A stretch of DNA of 64,000 nucleotides, from NCBI RefSeq assembly GCF_001315105.1, contig NZ_BAZR01000014.1, forward strand, positions 1 to 64,000. Direction: 5' to 3'. Made by a program: the position numbers and the translations under genes. The stretch is from Paenibacillus sp. JCM 10914 (lineage in GTDB: Bacteria > Bacillota > Bacilli > Paenibacillales > Paenibacillaceae). Position 1 is the first letter of the stretch. Every line of letters starts with the position of its first letter. Below the pieces are notes generated by a model. The model saw only the letters and a program-made list of their open reading frames with translations, ran no database searches and was not told the origin of the DNA. Positions 26,979 through 35,782 of the stretch are shown piece by piece.

Positions 26979-27859
26979 GTGGATAAGGTGATGTCCAACA
27001 AGAGAATCATTGCATTGTACGTACTGCCCGCACTGCTTGTCATCATGGCCGTCGTTTATATTCCGATCGTGCTCACGGCCTACTATGGCTTGAATGACTG
27101 GAACGGCATCGGCGCGATGACCTTTATCGGACTCGAAAATTATCAAGCACTGTTAACGGACGGCAAGTTCTGGGATAGTGCGTGGCACTCCCTGCTGCTG
27201 GCTTTGTTCTCGGCTGCGAGTTTACTTATATATCTTGCTGTTGCGATGGTATTGTCCTCGAAGATCAAGGGGGCCAATCTGTTCCGCAAAATATACTTGA
27301 TTCCGATGCTGCTTTCCTCCGTGGCGATCGCGCAGCTGTGGCTGCGTATCTATCATCCTACGAACGGTATCGTGAACAGCTTTCTGGAGTCGATTGGCAT
27401 CGCCAATCCGCCGGCCTGGCTGGCTGAGCCATCGCTGGTACTCTACGCTTTGTTTATCCCGATCCTGTGGCAGTATGCAGGCTTCTACATTCTGATCTAT
27501 TATGCGGCCCTTAAGAACATTCCGGCTTCGTTGGTGGAAGCGGCCAAGATCGATGGAGCTACCTCGATCCAGATCGCTTTCCGCATCAAGCTTCCGCTCA
27601 TCATGGAAGTCATCAAGGTTACGATTGTACTCGCGGTTGTCGGTTCACTGAAATATTTCGATCTGATCTTTGTTATGACCGACGGTGGGCCAAATGGCGC
27701 GAGTGAAGTAATGGCTTCTTATATGTATCATACGGCTTTCCGCGCTTATGATTTCGGATATGGCAGCGCATCGGGTTCTTCCTGTTAGTCATCTGTCTTG
27801 TCGTGACGTGGTTTATCCGCAAGTTAACGGCAACCAAAGAAACAATCCAATATTCATAA
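26979..27859 (+). pseudogene. Sugar ABC transporter permease (MalF type), frameshifted near the 3' end
   Basis: A GTG start at 26979 follows AAAGGGG; an earlier start at 26940 lacks a site. Six hydrophobic segments and the EAA loop (AALKNIPASLVEAAKIDGAT) mark a binding-protein-dependent permease. The frame stops at 27788, but one added A near 27769 gives YGSAIGFFLLVICLVVTWFI and the normal end to 27859. The tail restored is the last membrane helix, so the break is recent or a sequence error. It pairs with the next permease. Confidence 0.83.
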
Positions 27860-27872
27860 GGAGGGAAGCTAT

Positions 27873-28757
27873 ATGATATCCGGAGCCGCAGGGCAGCTAG
27901 AAGGCAAGCGCAACCGTTCAGGCAAGAACGCGCTGAATAAGATAGGTTATCTACTGCTCTACGTGATATTAATCGGCGTGGGAATCTTTCAGCTGTTTCC
28001 TCTCGTATGGCTGATGCTGTTCTCGCTCAAAAACAATCAGGAAGTGTTCAACTTACCGCCGTTATCCCTTCCGCTGGATCCAAAGTGGGAGAATTACGAG
28101 AAGGTATGGAGTGCCGGTAATATCAGCGTCTATTTTCTGAACAGCGTGTGGATCACGGTCGTGGCTACGGGCCTGACGATCATTCTCGGCAGTCTCGTAA
28201 CCTTTGCGATCACGAGAATGAAATGGAAGGGGAGTTCATTTGTGCTGGGACTGTTCATGGTCGCCATGATGATTCCGGTTCATTCCACCCTGATTCCATT
28301 GTTTAGCATGTTTAATAAAGTTGGGCTGACGGATCATCCGTTGTCGCTTGTGCTGTCCTACGTAGCGTTTAATATGCCGATTACGATCATGATACTACTA
28401 GGGTTCTACTACACGCTGCCGAAGGAAGTGGAAGAGGCAGCGGTCATGGACGGGTGTTCCGTTCATCGCGTATTCTTCCGAATCGTCCTTCCGATGACCG
28501 GCTCGGTATTGGCTACGACCGCCATCATTAACATGATTTATAACTGGAACGAATTTATATTCGTGAATACGTTTATCAGCTCGGATATGTTCAAGACGCT
28601 GACCGTCGGCGTTCAGAACTTTATCGGCCAATATACAACCGACTGGGGCGCGATTGGCGCAACGTTGATGATCAGCATCTTGCCAATCCTGCTTATGTTC
28701 CTCTTCCTCAGTGACCGGATCGTGGAAGGTATTGCGGCCGGTTCGGTTAAAGGCTAA
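27873..28757 (+). CDS. Sugar ABC transporter permease (MalG type)
   Basis: A 294-residue protein with six membrane helices, the first at about residues 27-48 (LLLYVILIGVGIFQLFPLVW). The EAA motif is FYYTLPKEVEEAAVMDGCS, which contacts the ATPase. The C-terminus GIAAGSVKG is typical of MalG-type permeases. The start has an excellent AAGGAGGG site, 13 bp after the previous gene. It completes the CcpA-site-preceded transporter. Confidence 0.92.
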   Translation: MISGAAGQLEGKRNRSGKNALNKIGYLLLYVILIGVGIFQLFPLVWLMLFSLKNNQEVFNLPPLSLPLDPKWENYEKVWSAGNISVYFLNSVWITVVATGLTIILGSLVTFAITRMKWKGSSFVLGLFMVAMMIPVHSTLIPLFSMFNKVGLTDHPLSLVLSYVAFNMPITIMILLGFYYTLPKEVEEAAVMDGCSVHRVFFRIVLPMTGSVLATTAIINMIYNWNEFIFVNTFISSDMFKTLTVGVQNFIGQYTTDWGAIGATLMISILPILLMFLFLSDRIVEGIAAGSVKG

Positions 28758-28779
28758 GTATCATCATCATATGAGCAGC

Positions 28780-28831
28780 AAAAAGATCGCAGACAAGCTC
28801 CACTCGGAGTTTCTGTCTTGCGATCTTTTTT
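28780..28831. terminator. Bidirectional terminator between the ABC operon and feo
   Basis: Arms aaaagatcgcagacaagctcc and its near complement ending in cttgcgatcttttttg form a long stem with a short actc loop. A-run and T-run on both flanks suit both converging operons. Confidence 0.85.
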
Positions 28832-28846
28832 GAGCGTATCGTCGTT

Positions 28847-30231
28847 CTATACCCACCCGAGCGCTCTTACGACTTGGGCGACGATGAAAGTGACGCCGAT
28901 AGCGATGGCCGTAGGGATGGCGAAGGCGAGGAAGGTCCATTTAGGACTCTTGGTTTCTTTCCAGATGTTGATCAGCGTTGTGCCGCACGGATAGTGTAGC
29001 AGCGAGAATAGCATCATGTTAAGCGCCGTTAACCAGGTCCAGCCCTGATCGACGAAGATCTGCTTGAGCGCGAACATATCGCTCACTTCCGTTAACGAGC
29101 CCGTTGCGAGGTACCCCATCAACAGGATGGGCAGCACGATCTCATTGGCCGGAAGTCCGATAATGAAGGCCATGAGAATGAAGCCGTCCAACCCGAGCGA
29201 GCGAGCGAACGGTCCAGGAAGTTGACAAAGTGCAGCAAGATGCTGGAATCACCGATATGAATGTTGGCCAGAATCCAGGTCAGCACGCCCGCTGGCGCGG
29301 CGACGATTACGGCTCTGCGCAGCACATAGACCGTTTTGTCGAGGGTTGATCTTAGAATCGTGTTCCAGATTTTCGGTTTGCGATAGGGTGGAAGTTCGAG
29401 CGTATAGTGAGACGGGACACCTTTCAGGGCCGTTTTGGACAATCCCCACGATACGGTCAGCGTGACCACAACGCCGATCAGAACCATTCCGATCACGACC
29501 GCGGCAGTCACAAGCGTCTGGGCACCTCCGGCAAAGCCGGCGGCCATAAACAGGGAAGCCAGCAGAATCAGGGTCGGCCAGCGGCCGTTACATGGCACGA
29601 AATTGTTGGTCAGAATGGCGAGCATTCGTTCTCTGGGAGATTCGATGATACGGGTGGACATGATCGCGGCTGCATTACAGCCGAATCCCATCGCCATCGT
29701 CAGCGATTGTTTGCCGTGCGCACCGGTTTTTTTGAACAAGCGGTCCAGGTTGAAGGCGACCCGCGGCAGATAACCGTAGTTCTCCAGCAGGGCAAATGCC
29801 GGGAAGAATATCGCCATCGGCGGCAGCATGACGCTGATAACCCAAGCCGTGCCGCGGAACAGGCCGAGTACGAGCAGCCCGTGCAGCCACTCTGGCGCTT
29901 GAACCGCCGTAAATCCCATCGTCAAATATCCTTCGATATAGCCGAAGAAACTCGCAAGCATGGAGGAAGGAACGTTAGCCCCGGCTATCGTGAGATAAAA
30001 TATAACTCCGAGCATGGCCAGCATCACCGGAAAACCCCACAGCTTGGAGGTGAAGATGCGATCAAGCCGTTCGGAACGATAGAGGAGTTCGCGATTCGTG
30101 ATGGTTACAGCGTCACTACAAAGCTCCCGCGATTTCTTGAATAACTCTCCTACGATGTCCTCGCGCACGTCATAGGGGGGTTCAGCAGGAATGCTGTCCG
30201 TTAGAGCTTCCAATCGTTGTAGGCGCTCCAT
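28847..30231 (-). pseudogene. feoB: FeoB membrane (Gate/nucleoside-recognition) part, encoded separately; one frameshift
   Basis: It starts at ATG 30231 with AAAGGAGGAGTCGCTT just before it, inside the end of the GTPase-domain gene, so it is translated on its own. The product is the linker and membrane channel of FeoB: Gate segments MLPPMAIFFPAFALLENYGY, AMGFGCNAAAIMSTRIIESP, NNFVPCNGRWPTLILLA, then a second Gate half. One added C near 29212 joins LLHFVNFLDPFARSLGLDGF to AFIIGLPANEIVLPILLMGY and the end at 28847. About 461 residues when repaired. It carries ferrous iron across the membrane, with the GTPase subunit. Confidence 0.8.
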
Positions 30232-30928
30232 AAGCGACTCCTCCTTTGTCTGAAGAACCCAGTCGGTCTTTCAGCGCTTCAATCAATTTCCGGTCACCAT
30301 CAAGGAAGCGGAGCGCAAGCCATCTGGCAGGGTATTCATCCTGGAAGATCGCCCGTAGTTCCGGCTCCAGCCGTGATATTTCGTGCTCTAGCTGCTCATG
30401 ATACCGCATGCGGTATGGAGTGGTTTTTATTTGTCCGGTACACATCAGAAGCAGCTTTTCCGATAGTGCATCAAGGCCTTCATTATTTCTAGCAGACGTC
30501 GGGATAACAGGAACTCCAAGTCTGGCTTCAAGCTTGCGTAGATGGACTTCGATCCCTTTCTTCCGGGCCTCATCCATCAGATTAAGACAGACAATGACCC
30601 GATCGGTCATTTCCAGCACCTGCAGCGCCAGATTCAGGCTTCGTTCAAGCGCCGTCGAGTCGAGTACCAGCAGCGTCACATCCGGTTTGTCGAAAATGAT
30701 ATAGTCCCGGGCTACTTCTTCATCAGCGGAATTGGAAAAGAGGGAGTAGGTACCCGGCAGATCGATGAGCTGGAAGCGAACATCTTTATAATCATAATTC
30801 CCGCTGGCCAGACTGACGGTTTTGCCGGACCAGTTGCCGGTGTGCTGCTTCAGGCCAGTCAGGGTATTAAACAGCGTGCTTTTTCCCGTATTCGGGTTGC
30901 CCGCTAATGCAACGGTATATGTTCTCAT
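30182..30928 (-). CDS. feoB: FeoB small GTPase domain as a separate protein
   Basis: A 248-residue protein with VALAGNPNTGKSTLFN (P-loop), QHTGNWSGKTV (switch I), LIDLPGTYSL (G3), VCLNLMDEA (G4) and PTSARNNEG (G5), then the GDI-like helical region ending near residue 230. Ordinary FeoB is about 650-750 residues in one chain; here the GTPase part ends at residue 248 and the membrane part is in the next gene, overlapping 50 bp. A one-base correction does not merge the frames, so the split looks real. It starts by ATGA overlap with feoA. Confidence 0.85.
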   Translation of the reverse strand: MRTYTVALAGNPNTGKSTLFNTLTGLKQHTGNWSGKTVSLASGNYDYKDVRFQLIDLPGTYSLFSNSADEEVARDYIIFDKPDVTLLVLDSTALERSLNLALQVLEMTDRVIVCLNLMDEARKKGIEVHLRKLEARLGVPVIPTSARNNEGLDALSEKLLLMCTGQIKTTPYRMRYHEQLEHEISRLEPELRAIFQDEYPARWLALRFLDGDRKLIEALKDRLGSSDKGGVAYGAPTTIGSSNGQHSC

Positions 30929-31176
30929 GATGAAATCACCTGTCCCCAGATTAGCTGACTTTCTTCTTTGCGCAGTGCAATGACGGTTCCTGCCACTCGG
31001 TAAGAGGTCGGGTCCCCGAGTGGACTGGACTTCAGCACTTCAATGACCGAGCCCGGTACGAACCCGAGGTCCAGTAGCCGGCGTTTATGGTCGCCGCGGA
31101 TATGAACTTGCTCAATCTTGAAGCAATCACCAAGCGCAGCTTGATGTAAATGCTGAAGCTGTTTAGTCTTATCCAT
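30925..31176 (-). CDS. feoA: FeoA domain protein (ferrous iron transport)
   Basis: An 83-residue SH3-like protein starting at ATG 31176 (MDKTKQLQHLHQAALG), chosen over an upstream start because of a ribosome site (aggaagagg). RGDHKRRLLDLGFVPGSVIE, PLGDPTSYRVAGTVIALR and the C-terminal region are characteristic of FeoA, which assists FeoB in ferrous iron uptake. First gene of the operon, behind a promoter that contains a dyad. Confidence 0.88.
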   Translation of the reverse strand: MDKTKQLQHLHQAALGDCFKIEQVHIRGDHKRRLLDLGFVPGSVIEVLKSSPLGDPTSYRVAGTVIALRKEESQLIWGQVISS

Positions 31177-31243
31177 AAAATTTAACCTCTTCCTATTATA
31201 TTGGGCCGAGCATATATTGTTTCCTATAAGCAACTTTACGCCT

Positions 31244-31272
31244 ATAGTATGACTGCTATGTCATATTGTCAA
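31244..31272 (-). promoter_or_regulatory. feo promoter with operator-like dyad in the spacer
   Basis: On the minus strand TTGACA (31272-31267) and TACTAT (31249-31244) are exactly 17 bp apart. The spacer and -10 edge contain an inverted repeat, TATGAC-6-GTCATA (31248-31265). An iron-responsive repressor (Fur or DtxR-type) would be expected here, but the dyad does not match the usual Fur box, so the binder is unknown. Confidence 0.6.
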
Positions 31273-31367
31273 CGGAATTGATTGATTTTTTTGCTGAGTA
31301 TGTGCCGGCCAGATCCAACCTTCTTGTTTTAAAGGCTTTCATATTAGGGTGGGATATGTTATATCTA

Positions 31368-31389
31368 TATATGAGCAATCAATCATATA
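31368..31389 (+). promoter_or_regulatory. Candidate ArsR/SmtB operator
   Basis: A perfect 7-bp inverted repeat, tatatga-8-tcatata, lies 18 bp before the monooxygenase start. Spacing of TGA and TCA matches the TGAA-6-TTCA pattern recognised by SmtB/CzrA-type repressors, and the ArsR gene is the second gene downstream, so autoregulation is likely. Confidence 0.5.
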
Positions 31390-31407
31390 GTTTGAGGTGG
31401 TTTATTT

Positions 31408-32457
31408 ATGATATGGGATGTCGTCGTTATCGGTGCGGGACAAGCTGGATTAGCGGCAGGTTATTGGTTACGCCGAGCAGGTATGTCATTTGTGATGCTG
31501 GATCGGGGATCGGAGCCAGGAGAAACATGGCTCGCTCGTTATGAATCGTTGCGGTTGTTTACGCCTCGGACGCATAGTGCGCTGCCCGGGATGGAGATGC
31601 AGGGGAACCCTGACGGCTTCCCTGATAAGTATGAAGTGGCTGCCTACTTGAAATCTTATGCATCCCGATTTGAATTGCCGATCCAGTGGAAGCAGGAAGT
31701 GTTGTCCGTAACGAAGGAGCGGGATGGGTTTGTCATTCATACCGAGGGAGAAGAACTGCGCGCGAAGAAGCTGATCATAGCGACAGGTCCCTTTCAGCGA
31801 CCGCGAATCCCCGCTTTCTCTGCCGCGCTGCCGAAGGACATTCTGCAGCTGCATTCCTCCGCTTACATGGAGCCGTCGCAACTTCAGGGAGGCAATGTAC
31901 TCGTGGTGGGCGGAGGGAACAGCGGGGCCCAGATTGCAACCGAGTTATCGGGCAGCCGTGAGACGTACTTGTCGCTCGGACAGCGGCCGCGGATCTTGCC
32001 GATGACGATGGGCGGGAAGAGTATGTTCTGGTGGCTGGATCGCCTGGGGATTCTGTCAGCACGCACAGATTCATGGATTGGCCGGGCGCTGAGGCGTAAA
32101 GGGGATCCGATTTTTGGATATGAATTGAAACAAGCGGTCAAGTGCGGTAAAGTGGTGTTGAAAAAGAGAGCTGTCCGAGCCGGCAGCTCCGGTATGGAGC
32201 TTGATGACGGGACGATAGTATCCGTCCGCAACGTCATTTGGGCTACCGGTTTTGTCTCCCGATATGATTGGCTCCGCATCGAGGGCGCGATGGATCATGA
32301 GCAGGCCGTCATTCATGCCAACGGTCATAGTCCGATCTCAGGCTTGTATTATGTGGGACTTCCATGGCAGACGCACAGAGGCTCCGCCCTCCTGACCGGA
32401 GTAGGAAGGGATGCGCGCGCGATCGTTCAGGCTATAATTAACGAAGAGGGGGATTAG
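31408..32457 (+). CDS. FAD/NAD(P)-dependent flavin monooxygenase-like oxidoreductase
   Basis: A 349-residue protein with VVVIGAGQAGLAAGYWLRR (FAD-binding Rossmann motif), DRGSEPGETW (dinucleotide region), a second Rossmann motif VLVVGGGNSGAQIATELSG for NAD(P)H, and the late VIWATGFVSRYDW motif of the CzcO/flavin monooxygenase group. It probably oxidises a small molecule in the cytoplasm. It is co-transcribed with an ArsR regulator 1 bp downstream, so it may be induced by metal or another stress. Substrate unknown. Confidence 0.82.
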   Translation: MIWDVVVIGAGQAGLAAGYWLRRAGMSFVMLDRGSEPGETWLARYESLRLFTPRTHSALPGMEMQGNPDGFPDKYEVAAYLKSYASRFELPIQWKQEVLSVTKERDGFVIHTEGEELRAKKLIIATGPFQRPRIPAFSAALPKDILQLHSSAYMEPSQLQGGNVLVVGGGNSGAQIATELSGSRETYLSLGQRPRILPMTMGGKSMFWWLDRLGILSARTDSWIGRALRRKGDPIFGYELKQAVKCGKVVLKKRAVRAGSSGMELDDGTIVSVRNVIWATGFVSRYDWLRIEGAMDHEQAVIHANGHSPISGLYYVGLPWQTHRGSALLTGVGRDARAIVQAIINEEGD

Positions 32458-32458
32458 T

Positions 32459-32767
32459 ATGAATAAAGAGCATCATGAGCTGCTGCAAGAAGACCAGGCC
32501 ATGGAAGCGTCACGTCTACTGAAGGCCATATCCGATCCGACTCGAATTCGGATCTTGCATCTGCTGTCCCAAGAAGAGTGCCCGGTTGGTCATATCGCCG
32601 AAGTGCTCGGCATGAGCCAATCCGCTGTCTCCCATCAACTCAGCTATTTGCGGACATTGCGACTGGTCAAATATCGCAGAGAAGGCAATACGTATTTCTA
32701 TACGTACGAAGATGAACATGTCATCGGTATTCTGAAGCAGGTGCTGGACCATATCGACCATCTCTAA
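32459..32767 (+). CDS. ArsR/SmtB-family metal-responsive repressor
   Basis: A 102-residue winged-helix protein: LLKAISDPTRIRILHLLSQE, VGHIAEVLGMSQSAVSHQLS (recognition helix) and VKYRREGNTYFYTYEDEHV. The last helix contains D-x-H-x10-H-x2-H (from DEH to HIDH), the alpha-5 zinc-binding pattern of CzrA/SmtB. There is no alpha-3 CxCxxC. This predicts a Zn- or Co-type sensor. It directly follows the monooxygenase and probably represses it through the dyad at 31368. Confidence 0.88.
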   Translation: MNKEHHELLQEDQAMEASRLLKAISDPTRIRILHLLSQEECPVGHIAEVLGMSQSAVSHQLSYLRTLRLVKYRREGNTYFYTYEDEHVIGILKQVLDHIDHL

Positions 32768-32790
32768 GAGAAGAACGGGATATCTTCCGC

Positions 32791-32819
32791 TTGACATCAT
32801 GTTGATGCGGTTGTAATGT
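32791..32819 (+). promoter_or_regulatory. Promoter of the proS leader
   Basis: TTGACA at 32791-32796 and TAATGT at 32814-32819 have a 17-bp spacer. Transcription would start near 32826, at the 5' edge of the T-box leader. Confidence 0.6.
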
Positions 32820-32825
32820 ATTGGC

Positions 32826-33090
32826 AAATGAATTATCGTGAAGAACGATCATCAAGGACATGAGTTTGCCCGCATCCGGCAACACAGAGAGGAAGCCCTC
32901 GGCTGAAAGGCTTCTGAATGCCCGGTGGCAAGCTTCCTACCTTGTAGTTGCCCGCTGTTAACAGCGGAGCCGGCCCAGGCTCGTTATTGCCTTGTTGAGA
33001 ATCTTGGATGGCAGCTGCTGTGCCGTGCAGGATTGAATCAGGGTGGTACCACGAAGCACATTCGTCCCTAGCGGAGAATGTGTTTTTTTT
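32826..33090 (+). ncRNA. T-box riboswitch leader of proS
   Basis: The T-box sequence agggtggtaccacg is at 33040-33053. It is followed by a terminator hairpin (cacattc and gaatgtg, 33057-33082) and eight U. Upstream helices (e.g. agaggaagcc with ggcttc) fit stem I and later stems. The leader reads tRNA charging: uncharged tRNA, here presumably tRNA-Pro, stabilises the antiterminator so that proS is made. I did not assign the specifier codon. Confidence 0.88.
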
Positions 33091-33127
33091 GCGTTTATTT
33101 TCAGAAGATGAAGGAGGTTATCAAGAT

Positions 33128-34855
33128 ATGAGGCAAAGTCAATTGTTTATGACGACGATGCGTGAAGTGCCATCCGAAGCCGAAGTATCCAGTCATCAGT
33201 GGATGCTGCGAGGGGGATATATTCGTCAAACGGCAGCAGGAGTATATTCATATCTGCCGCTCGGACGACGGGTACTGCGCAATATTGAGAGCATTGTCCG
33301 TCAGGAGATGGATGCAGCGGGTGCACAGGAGATGCTGATGCCAGCGATTCAGCCGGCGGAACTGTGGCGAGATTCGGGAAGATACGATGTATATGGGGCG
33401 GAACTGATTCGGCTGCAGGACCGGCATGAGCGGGAGTTTGTACTGGGACCGACGCATGAGGAAGTGATCACCTCAATCGTTCGTCAGGAAATCTCTTCCT
33501 ATCGAAAACTTCCTGTGAACCTTTACCAGATTCAGAGCAAGTATCGGGATGAACGCCGCCCGCGCTTTGGTTTGCTTCGTGGACGCGAATTCCTGATGAA
33601 GGATGCATATTCATTCGATGGTGATTGGGGAGGGCTCGATGTCGCTTACCGGGCCATGTATCAAGCGTATGAACGAATATTCAAGCGCTGTGGGCTGACG
33701 TTCAGGGCAGTGGAAGCAGACGCCGGTGCGATCGGTGGTCAAGGCGAGACGCATGAGTTCATGGCGCTGGCGGCCATCGGGGAAGACACGGTGGTGTCCT
33801 GCAGCCGTTGTACGTATGCCGCGAATCTGGAGCGGGCTGAAGCAGCCGCCATGGATAAAGCTGCTGATAGGACAGATGCCATCGCAGGCGGCTCTCCAGC
33901 TTCAACGACGGAGCGGGTGCACACACCGGGCGTCAAGAGCATGGAGGAACTGACCCGATCGCTCCAGGTGACTTCGGCGCAACTGATCAAAACGCTGATC
34001 TTCCGTGTGGATGGACGTAGCTACGCCGTGCTTGTCCGCGGTGATCGGGAAGTCAACGAGACGAAAGTAAAGTCCTATCTGCAGGCAGAACAAGCGGAGC
34101 TTGCCGAAGCGGAAGAGGTCACGCGGATTACCGGTGCGTCTGCCTTGTTTGCTGGACCGGTGGGTCTAACGATACCGATACTCGTAGATTATGAGGTTGC
34201 GGCTATGGTTCACGGAATAACGGGTGGCAATGAGAAGGATATTCATATCCGGGGCGTACAGCCTGGAGTGGATTTCCCGCTTGAATTCGTTAGCGACTAT
34301 CGCAACGTAATCGAAGGTGAACCGTGTCCGAGGTGTGGGGAGCCGATACAGTTCCATCGCGGAATTGAACTTGGGCATGTGTTCAAATTAGGGACGAAAT
34401 ACAGCGAGGCGATGAATGCAACGTACTTGGATGCGGAGGGAGAGGCCAAGCCGCTGATCATGGGATGTTATGGAATCGGGGTATCCCGCGTCATGGCTGC
34501 GATTGCCGAGCAGAGCATTATCGAAGATCGACTGGTATGGCCGATCTCCGTTGCTCCATTTCAAGTGCATATCATTCCGGTCGCCACGAAAGATGAGGTA
34601 CAGCTTAAGCTGGCTGAACAAATATACGGTGAGCTCCGCCATGCCGGACTGGACCCGCTCCTGGACGACCGCGATGAGCGGGCGGGCGTGAAGTTCAAGG
34701 ACGCCGATCTCGCAGGAGCGCCGATTCGTATAATCGTGGGCCGCGGCGCCGCAGCAGGCGAGGTCGAATGGACGGGCGCGGATGGCGTGAAGATGAACCT
34801 TACGGTTGCGGAAGCCATCGAGCGTGCCCGGGCAATCACTTGTCAGGAGAGGTAA
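33128..34855 (+). CDS. proS: Proline-tRNA ligase, bacterial type
   Basis: A 575-residue class II synthetase starting at ATG 33128 (MRQSQLFMTTMREVPSEAEV), with GAAGGAGG upstream and after the T-box; the longer frame runs into the leader. Motif 2-type YRDERRPRFGLLRGREFLMK, an INS (editing) domain in the middle (VTSAQLIKTLIFRVDG, YAVLVRGDREVNETK), motif 3 GCYGIGVSRVMAAIAEQ, and the anticodon domain (QVHIIPVATKDEVQ, DDRDERAGVKFKDADLAG). It charges tRNA-Pro. Confidence 0.95.
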   Translation: MRQSQLFMTTMREVPSEAEVSSHQWMLRGGYIRQTAAGVYSYLPLGRRVLRNIESIVRQEMDAAGAQEMLMPAIQPAELWRDSGRYDVYGAELIRLQDRHEREFVLGPTHEEVITSIVRQEISSYRKLPVNLYQIQSKYRDERRPRFGLLRGREFLMKDAYSFDGDWGGLDVAYRAMYQAYERIFKRCGLTFRAVEADAGAIGGQGETHEFMALAAIGEDTVVSCSRCTYAANLERAEAAAMDKAADRTDAIAGGSPASTTERVHTPGVKSMEELTRSLQVTSAQLIKTLIFRVDGRSYAVLVRGDREVNETKVKSYLQAEQAELAEAEEVTRITGASALFAGPVGLTIPILVDYEVAAMVHGITGGNEKDIHIRGVQPGVDFPLEFVSDYRNVIEGEPCPRCGEPIQFHRGIELGHVFKLGTKYSEAMNATYLDAEGEAKPLIMGCYGIGVSRVMAAIAEQSIIEDRLVWPISVAPFQVHIIPVATKDEVQLKLAEQIYGELRHAGLDPLLDDRDERAGVKFKDADLAGAPIRIIVGRGAAAGEVEWTGADGVKMNLTVAEAIERARAITCQER

Positions 34856-34873
34856 GTCGAGAACACTCTTGCC

Positions 34874-35764
34874 TTATCCTTTCACCGCGCCGGCGGTGAT
34901 CCCCTTAGTCATCTGTTCGGTGAACAGCAAGTAGATCAGAATTGTTGGCAGGGCGATGATGGTCATGACGGCAAACTGAGCTCCGTAATTGGAGGAATAT
35001 TCACCGGCAAATTTCATGATGGAGAATGGAATGGTCTTAATATTCTCACTCGTGAGGAAGGTGTTGGCCATGATGAATTCATTCCAGGTACTGATGAAAT
35101 TGAGAACGCAGATGGTCGCAATCGCCGGCTTGGTGATGGGAAGGATAATTCGGAAAATAACCCCAAAGATGCCGGCTCCATCCATGACGGCCGATTCCTC
35201 AATGGCCTTGGGGATGGTCTCCAGAAATCCGGTCATGATGAACATGCTAATTGGAATGACGATAGCCGTGTAAGGCAGAATGAGCGTAAACAGGTTGTTT
35301 AGCATATCCAGCTTATGAAACAGGATGAAATTCGGCAGCAGCGTGGCATGGATCGGAATAATCATCCCGAGCATGACGAATCCGAGAAAGAAGCCGCTAA
35401 GCTTCCATTTCATCCGGGTAAAGGCATATCCCATCATCAAGGCCAGTATCGCTGAGACGACAACGGTAATGACGGTGACAAGGAGACTGTTGAAGAAGAA
35501 CAGTGGCACACGGCCGTAAGTGAAGGCGTTCTTATAGTTAATCCATTGGGGCGGGTCGGGCCAGATTAGAAAGCTTTTTCCGAAGAAATCCCCGCTCTTC
35601 AGCAATGAGTAATCGATCAGCCAGATTAACGGAAACAGCTGGATCAATGCCACGATAATCATAAAAGTAAATAGTGCAATCTTAGGCCACGGACTGCGCC
35701 GGACGATCCGGCTTGAGGACGGAACCTCCGGCGGCTTCTGAGCTGTTGATATTGGTGATGACAA
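34874..35764 (-). CDS. Sugar ABC transporter permease (MalG type), second system
   Basis: A 296-residue protein with six membrane helices (first: ALFTFMIIVALIQLFPLIWL), the EAA loop LETIPKAIEESAVMDGAG and C-terminus GITAGAVKG. The start is TTG 35764, behind GAGGAGGG. It lies 18 bp after its partner permease and, with it and the solute-binding gene at 37472-38825, forms a second transporter. No ATPase gene nearby. Confidence 0.9.
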   Translation of the reverse strand: MSSPISTAQKPPEVPSSSRIVRRSPWPKIALFTFMIIVALIQLFPLIWLIDYSLLKSGDFFGKSFLIWPDPPQWINYKNAFTYGRVPLFFFNSLLVTVITVVVSAILALMMGYAFTRMKWKLSGFFLGFVMLGMIIPIHATLLPNFILFHKLDMLNNLFTLILPYTAIVIPISMFIMTGFLETIPKAIEESAVMDGAGIFGVIFRIILPITKPAIATICVLNFISTWNEFIMANTFLTSENIKTIPFSIMKFAGEYSSNYGAQFAVMTIIALPTILIYLLFTEQMTKGITAGAVKG

Positions 35765-35782
35765 CTGGAATCCCTCCTCTAA

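Noticed and set aside
29407..30144. 245-residue plus-strand frame
   Set aside because: Antisense to the FeoB membrane gene; His/Gln/Arg-rich composition and no ribosome site.
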